Positions 61,086 to 64,000 of a stretch of DNA of 64,000 nucleotides are shown piece after piece. The DNA is from Clostridium sp. Cult3 (GTDB lineage: Bacteria; Bacillota; Clostridia; Tissierellales; Tepidimicrobiaceae): assembly GCF_021655115.1 (NCBI RefSeq), contig NZ_PPXY01000019.1, positions 124,001 through 188,000 on the forward strand, written 5' to 3'. The notes under the pieces were generated by a model. That model worked only from the letters and a program-made list of their open reading frames with translations, ran no database searches and had not been told where the DNA came from. The number at the start of each line of letters is the position of its first letter. The stretch's first letter is position 1. The position numbers were made by a program, and so were the translations under genes.

Positions 61086-62132
61086 ATGAGAAAATTTAGG
61101 GAGAAGTCCTTAATTATTCTATTTTGCTTATACAATACCTATATAGTAAATGCAAATGAACAGTTAGCTTATTTCTTTGCCATATGCGTAATTATATCTT
61201 TAGCTTTGAACTTGATGAATAAAAATGCCATAAAAGCTATACTATATGTTTTTTTTGGAATAATGTGTTTTTCTGATGGTTTGTTTTTATTCTATTTGCC
61301 CTTGATATTATATAATCTATATTTTGACTTCCCAATATATACTTTGCTCTCCATCCCTTTGTTGTTTATGGAATTTCAGTTGATAAACTTTCTCATGGCT
61401 ATTGTTTCAGTCTATATTGCAGCTATGACGAAAAAACATCTTATTCTTCTAGATGAAAACAAAGTAGTAAGGGATGAGTTAAAAGAAGAAACCTTATACC
61501 TGCAAAAATATAATGAACAACTTAAAATAGACAAGGAAAAGAATATCCATATTGCCATACTTACAGAAAGAAATAGAATTGCAAGAGAAATACATGATTC
61601 CATAGGTCATGGGATAAGTAGCAGTATATTACAAGTAGAAGCTTTAAAGATTATATCTTCCGAGGACAAGGTAAAAAAAAATCTCGATACCCTTCAAGAA
61701 ACTTTAAAAAGCGGAATGGAAGAAATTAGGAAAAGTATTCATAATCTATATAATGAATCCTTTGATTTGGAAAGTCAAGTCCAGAAACTCTGTAATGAAA
61801 TACCCACCATAGACATAGAACTTACATATAGAATTGAGGATAATTTAGGCTATGATTTAAAATTTAATATATTGTCTGTAGTAAAGGAGGGTATTACCAA
61901 CTGCATTAAACATTCTAATGCTTCAAAACTAAAGATAAGCTTATTAGAACAACCAAAGTTTTATTCTATAGTAATAAAAGATAATGGAAGTGATTTTAAT
62001 GAAAAAGCTTTCCTTTCATCTAAAGGTATTGGTCTTATTTCTATCAAGGAAATAGCCGATAGACATAATGGTTTTGTAAACTGCAAATTTGATGAAGGCT
62101 TTAGAATACATCTAACTTTAATGAAAGGATGA
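61086..62132 (+). CDS. NarL-type sensor histidine kinase (HisKA_3)
   Basis: A 348-residue kinase: about five membrane helices in residues 10-125 with only short loops, a coiled linker, HisKA_3 with REIHDSIGHGISSSILQVE, and an ATPase domain (NCIKHSNASK, DNGSDF, GIGLISI). ATG at 61086 follows CAGGAGGTG; the upstream ATG at 61053 has none. Membrane-embedded sensors of this kind often detect envelope-active peptides or antibiotics. Next to an ABC-2 exporter this suggests a detoxification module. Confidence 0.9.
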   Translation: MRKFREKSLIILFCLYNTYIVNANEQLAYFFAICVIISLALNLMNKNAIKAILYVFFGIMCFSDGLFLFYLPLILYNLYFDFPIYTLLSIPLLFMEFQLINFLMAIVSVYIAAMTKKHLILLDENKVVRDELKEETLYLQKYNEQLKIDKEKNIHIAILTERNRIAREIHDSIGHGISSSILQVEALKIISSEDKVKKNLDTLQETLKSGMEEIRKSIHNLYNESFDLESQVQKLCNEIPTIDIELTYRIEDNLGYDLKFNILSVVKEGITNCIKHSNASKLKISLLEQPKFYSIVIKDNGSDFNEKAFLSSKGIGLISIKEIADRHNGFVNCKFDEGFRIHLTLMKG

Positions 62133-62137
62133 TGTAT

Positions 62138-62758
62138 ATGAATATAATAATTATAGATGATGACCCTTTAGTAGTAGAATCCTTGAAGACAATCATAGCT
62201 GCTAATGGAATAGATATACTAGCTGTAGGATATGACGGATTTCAAGCAGTGAAGCTCTATAATAAACATCGACCAGATTTAATCCTTATGGATATTAGAA
62301 TGGAAATTTTAAGTGGAATTGAAGCTGCTAAAGAGATATTAAAAATAGATCCTAATGCTAGAATACTATTGATCACCACCTTCCAAGACGATGAGTATAT
62401 AGGCACTGCCCTTTCTCTAGGTTGCAAGGGATATATATTAAAACAAAACATAAAAGGAATTATACCTGCCATCAATGCAGTATATTCTGGAAACTTAGTT
62501 TTTGATTCAAAGATTGTATCCAATATTAAAAAGTATTCTAAAAAATATGATATGGACATAGATCTATCCGATAGGGAATTTGATATTTTACTTCTAATTG
62601 CAGAAGGATTAAACAATAGAGAAATAGCAGAAAAACTGTTTTTAAGTGAGGGTACTATTAGAAACTATATTTCTAATATGCTCGGCAAACTATCCCTTCG
62701 GGATAGAACCCAGCTAGCTATATATTATTATAAGATGAAATATGGAGTAGGAGAATAG
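62138..62758 (+). CDS. LuxR/NarL-family response regulator
   Basis: A 206-residue regulator: receiver domain with phosphoacceptor in DLILMDIRMEILSG, and a C-terminal LuxR HTH (LSDREFDILLLIAEGLNNREIAEKLFLSEGTIRNY). ATG at 62138 lies nine bases after AAGG; an ATG at 62129 overlaps the kinase stop. Cognate partner of the upstream kinase; likely controls the divergent exporter through the dyad at 60989-61004. Confidence 0.92.
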   Translation: MNIIIIDDDPLVVESLKTIIAANGIDILAVGYDGFQAVKLYNKHRPDLILMDIRMEILSGIEAAKEILKIDPNARILLITTFQDDEYIGTALSLGCKGYILKQNIKGIIPAINAVYSGNLVFDSKIVSNIKKYSKKYDMDIDLSDREFDILLLIAEGLNNREIAEKLFLSEGTIRNYISNMLGKLSLRDRTQLAIYYYKMKYGVGE

Positions 62759-62893
62759 TAGGACAGGAGAAACCATCCCCACTATCCTATTTATTATTTA
62801 CCTAATTATGATTACGTAGTGTATTTTTTTGTTTAAATATTATATCATAATAGCTATAATTAATATATGAATCTATAAAAGGAGAGATATTTA

Positions 62894-63904
62894 ATGAATG
62901 GAATAAACATTGAGAAAATGATACTTCATATTTTAGATAATTCCGTAGGTATGCCTATATTATCGGAAAAAGAACACCCATATAGTGGAGATATAATGGA
63001 ATTTATGACAACTCATATAGAAAAAACATTTAATGACATTAATATTAAAAAGGCTTCCTTTAATACCCAAGAAAATACAGTAAAAAACCTATGCATAGCT
63101 GTCTCAGAAGATAGTTCTAGCTTTGTAGAAAAAACAAAGGAATTTGCTCAATTAATGTATAATATAATGGTTGAAAATACTACTATACCTCCTTGTGATC
63201 TAATCTGTTCCTTATTTCATAGGGATGGGGAAAAATACTTAGGCTTTTTTATACTAAATTACAAACCTTCCTATATCCACTATGTAGATGAATCTGAAAG
63301 CATAAGGATTAACACTGTGATAAAACAACAAACAACTTTACCTAACGAAAATCAAAAAATAGATGAATGTATAATAATTAATTTAAATGATTACTCTATA
63401 TTGCTAAAAGAACAAAAATATGAAATAGATGGTGAAAAGGAATTCTATATATCTAAATATCTATTAAAATCAGACAGTATCCTATCAGATAAAGAAAAAA
63501 TAGATATTGTAAACAAAGTATCCAAGAAGATAATAAAGGATTATTATGAGAATGATATAAAAAAGATGGCAGAAGTAAAAAACGCCTTAGTAGAAAGTGT
63601 AGAGGATAGGGGTTCCATAGATATAGAGCATGTTAAGTCCAAAGCATTTCAAAACAATCCTGAACTTCAAAATATCTATGTAGAAGAAATAGAAAAAAAG
63701 GGATTGACAGAAAAAATCATAGAAGTAAATGAAAACCTAGATAAAAAGCTCCCTAGAACCCAAAAACTAGTAACAGGTGATGGAATAGAAATAAAAGTGC
63801 CTACATCTTATCTAACCAATGGAAATAAAATAGAATTTCTAAGTAATCCAGATGGAACTATATCTATTTTACTTAAGAATATTAGAGATATACAAGGGAA
63901 ATAA
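62894..63904 (+). CDS. Nucleoid-associated protein (NA37/YejK-like)
   Basis: A 336-residue protein that resembles the 37-kDa nucleoid-associated family: an N-terminal MILHILDNS-type start, CDLICSLFHRDGEKYLGFFILNYKPS in the middle and a C-terminal domain ending TGDGIEIKVPTSYL. Members bind chromosomal DNA; the clostridial ones are poorly studied. AAAGGAGAG precedes the ATG. It is monocistronic, with a long hairpin that begins within its last codons. Confidence 0.82.
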   Translation: MNGINIEKMILHILDNSVGMPILSEKEHPYSGDIMEFMTTHIEKTFNDINIKKASFNTQENTVKNLCIAVSEDSSSFVEKTKEFAQLMYNIMVENTTIPPCDLICSLFHRDGEKYLGFFILNYKPSYIHYVDESESIRINTVIKQQTTLPNENQKIDECIIINLNDYSILLKEQKYEIDGEKEFYISKYLLKSDSILSDKEKIDIVNKVSKKIIKDYYENDIKKMAEVKNALVESVEDRGSIDIEHVKSKAFQNNPELQNIYVEEIEKKGLTEKIIEVNENLDKKLPRTQKLVTGDGIEIKVPTSYLTNGNKIEFLSNPDGTISILLKNIRDIQGK

Positions 63905-63935
63905 AAGCATTGGTTTTATTTCCCTTGTATATCTC
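63885..63935. terminator. 22-bp perfect inverted repeat at the 3' end of the nucleoid-associated gene
   Basis: Bases 63885-63906 are exactly complementary to 63914-63935 with a 7-base loop. The left arm covers the last codons and stop. There is no clear T-run outside the stem, though the upper stem ends in AAAA/TTTT. It is probably a terminator or a message-stabilising hairpin. Confidence 0.7.
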
Positions 63936-64000
63936 CTTCATGCTCATCCCTATTATCTTAATTCTATATTTCCTTCATAATTTAAATCAAAATTTTTACA

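Noticed and set aside
1-64000. tRNA, rRNA, CRISPR arrays, insertion sequences or prophage
   Set aside because: No cloverleaf-like clusters, regular spacer repeats, transposase or phage genes were seen on either strand.

Overview
The window is an AT-rich, low-GC chromosomal segment of an anaerobic Firmicute of the class Clostridia. The evidence is strong Shine-Dalgarno sites, an agr quorum-sensing locus, sigma-54 enhancer-binding proteins, a UGA-encoded selenocysteine formate dehydrogenase and tungsten enzymes; a Tissierellia-like amino-acid fermenter is a reasonable guess, not a demonstrated assignment. I see no rRNA, tRNA, insertion sequence, prophage or CRISPR array.

Layout: 1-1153 holds the end of a radical SAM gene and queT (queuosine precursor salvage). 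2103-3534 is a small ECF sigma/anti-sigma operon. 3620-9566 carries hcp (hybrid cluster protein), a small XRE repressor/membrane protein pair, and a four-gene cluster: a cytosolic ABC ATPase, a G3E-like GTPase, a leaderless substrate-binding-like protein and a zinc-ribbon protein. hcp and this cluster share an identical 18-bp sequence centred on GTAACCTATGTTAC. 9627-13665 encodes a heterodimeric ABC exporter and a HAD protein; 13776-15014 an amidohydrolase.

15092-21162 is a pterin-cofactor block: moaA, moaC, a MOSC protein, a sigma-54 activator with an N-terminal MOSC domain, then a tungsten aldehyde:ferredoxin oxidoreductase and a MoaD-like protein. A textbook -24/-12 promoter and two tandem dyads lie between the activator and the oxidoreductase, so the activator probably reads cofactor state and switches on the enzyme. 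21647-24634 is agrBD-agrAC, including a small agrD that begins with GTG inside agrB. 24638-38923 is one very long, leftward operon: nuoE, nuoF, a NuoG-like ferredoxin subunit, the selenocysteine fdhA, a ferritin-like protein, mogA, mobA, fdhD, tupABC (tungstate uptake, preceded by a terminator-containing leader), moeA and a moeA-PBP fusion. It supplies enzyme, metal and cofactor for tungsten/selenium formate metabolism.

39033-46011 holds a tandem of paralogous membrane proteins, a glutamate-cysteine-ligase/ATP-grasp pair, ybaK and an ABC transporter. 46180-51388 carries mop (oxyanion/pterin binding), a divergent purC, a two-component system, a GerMN lipoprotein and rpoD, which appears to start at AUA. 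51387-57748 carries an FMN reductase, a ten-TM metal exporter, a lipoprotein, YjbQ, and a cysteine desulfidase controlled by its own sigma-54 activator. 57811-62758 is an ABC-2 exporter divergent from its LuxR-type two-component system; 62894-63904 is a nucleoid-associated protein ending in a 22-bp perfect hairpin.

The most promising undescribed items are the permease-less ABC/GTPase/binding-protein cluster tied to hcp by a shared operator, and the MOSC-domain sigma-54 activator with its target promoter.
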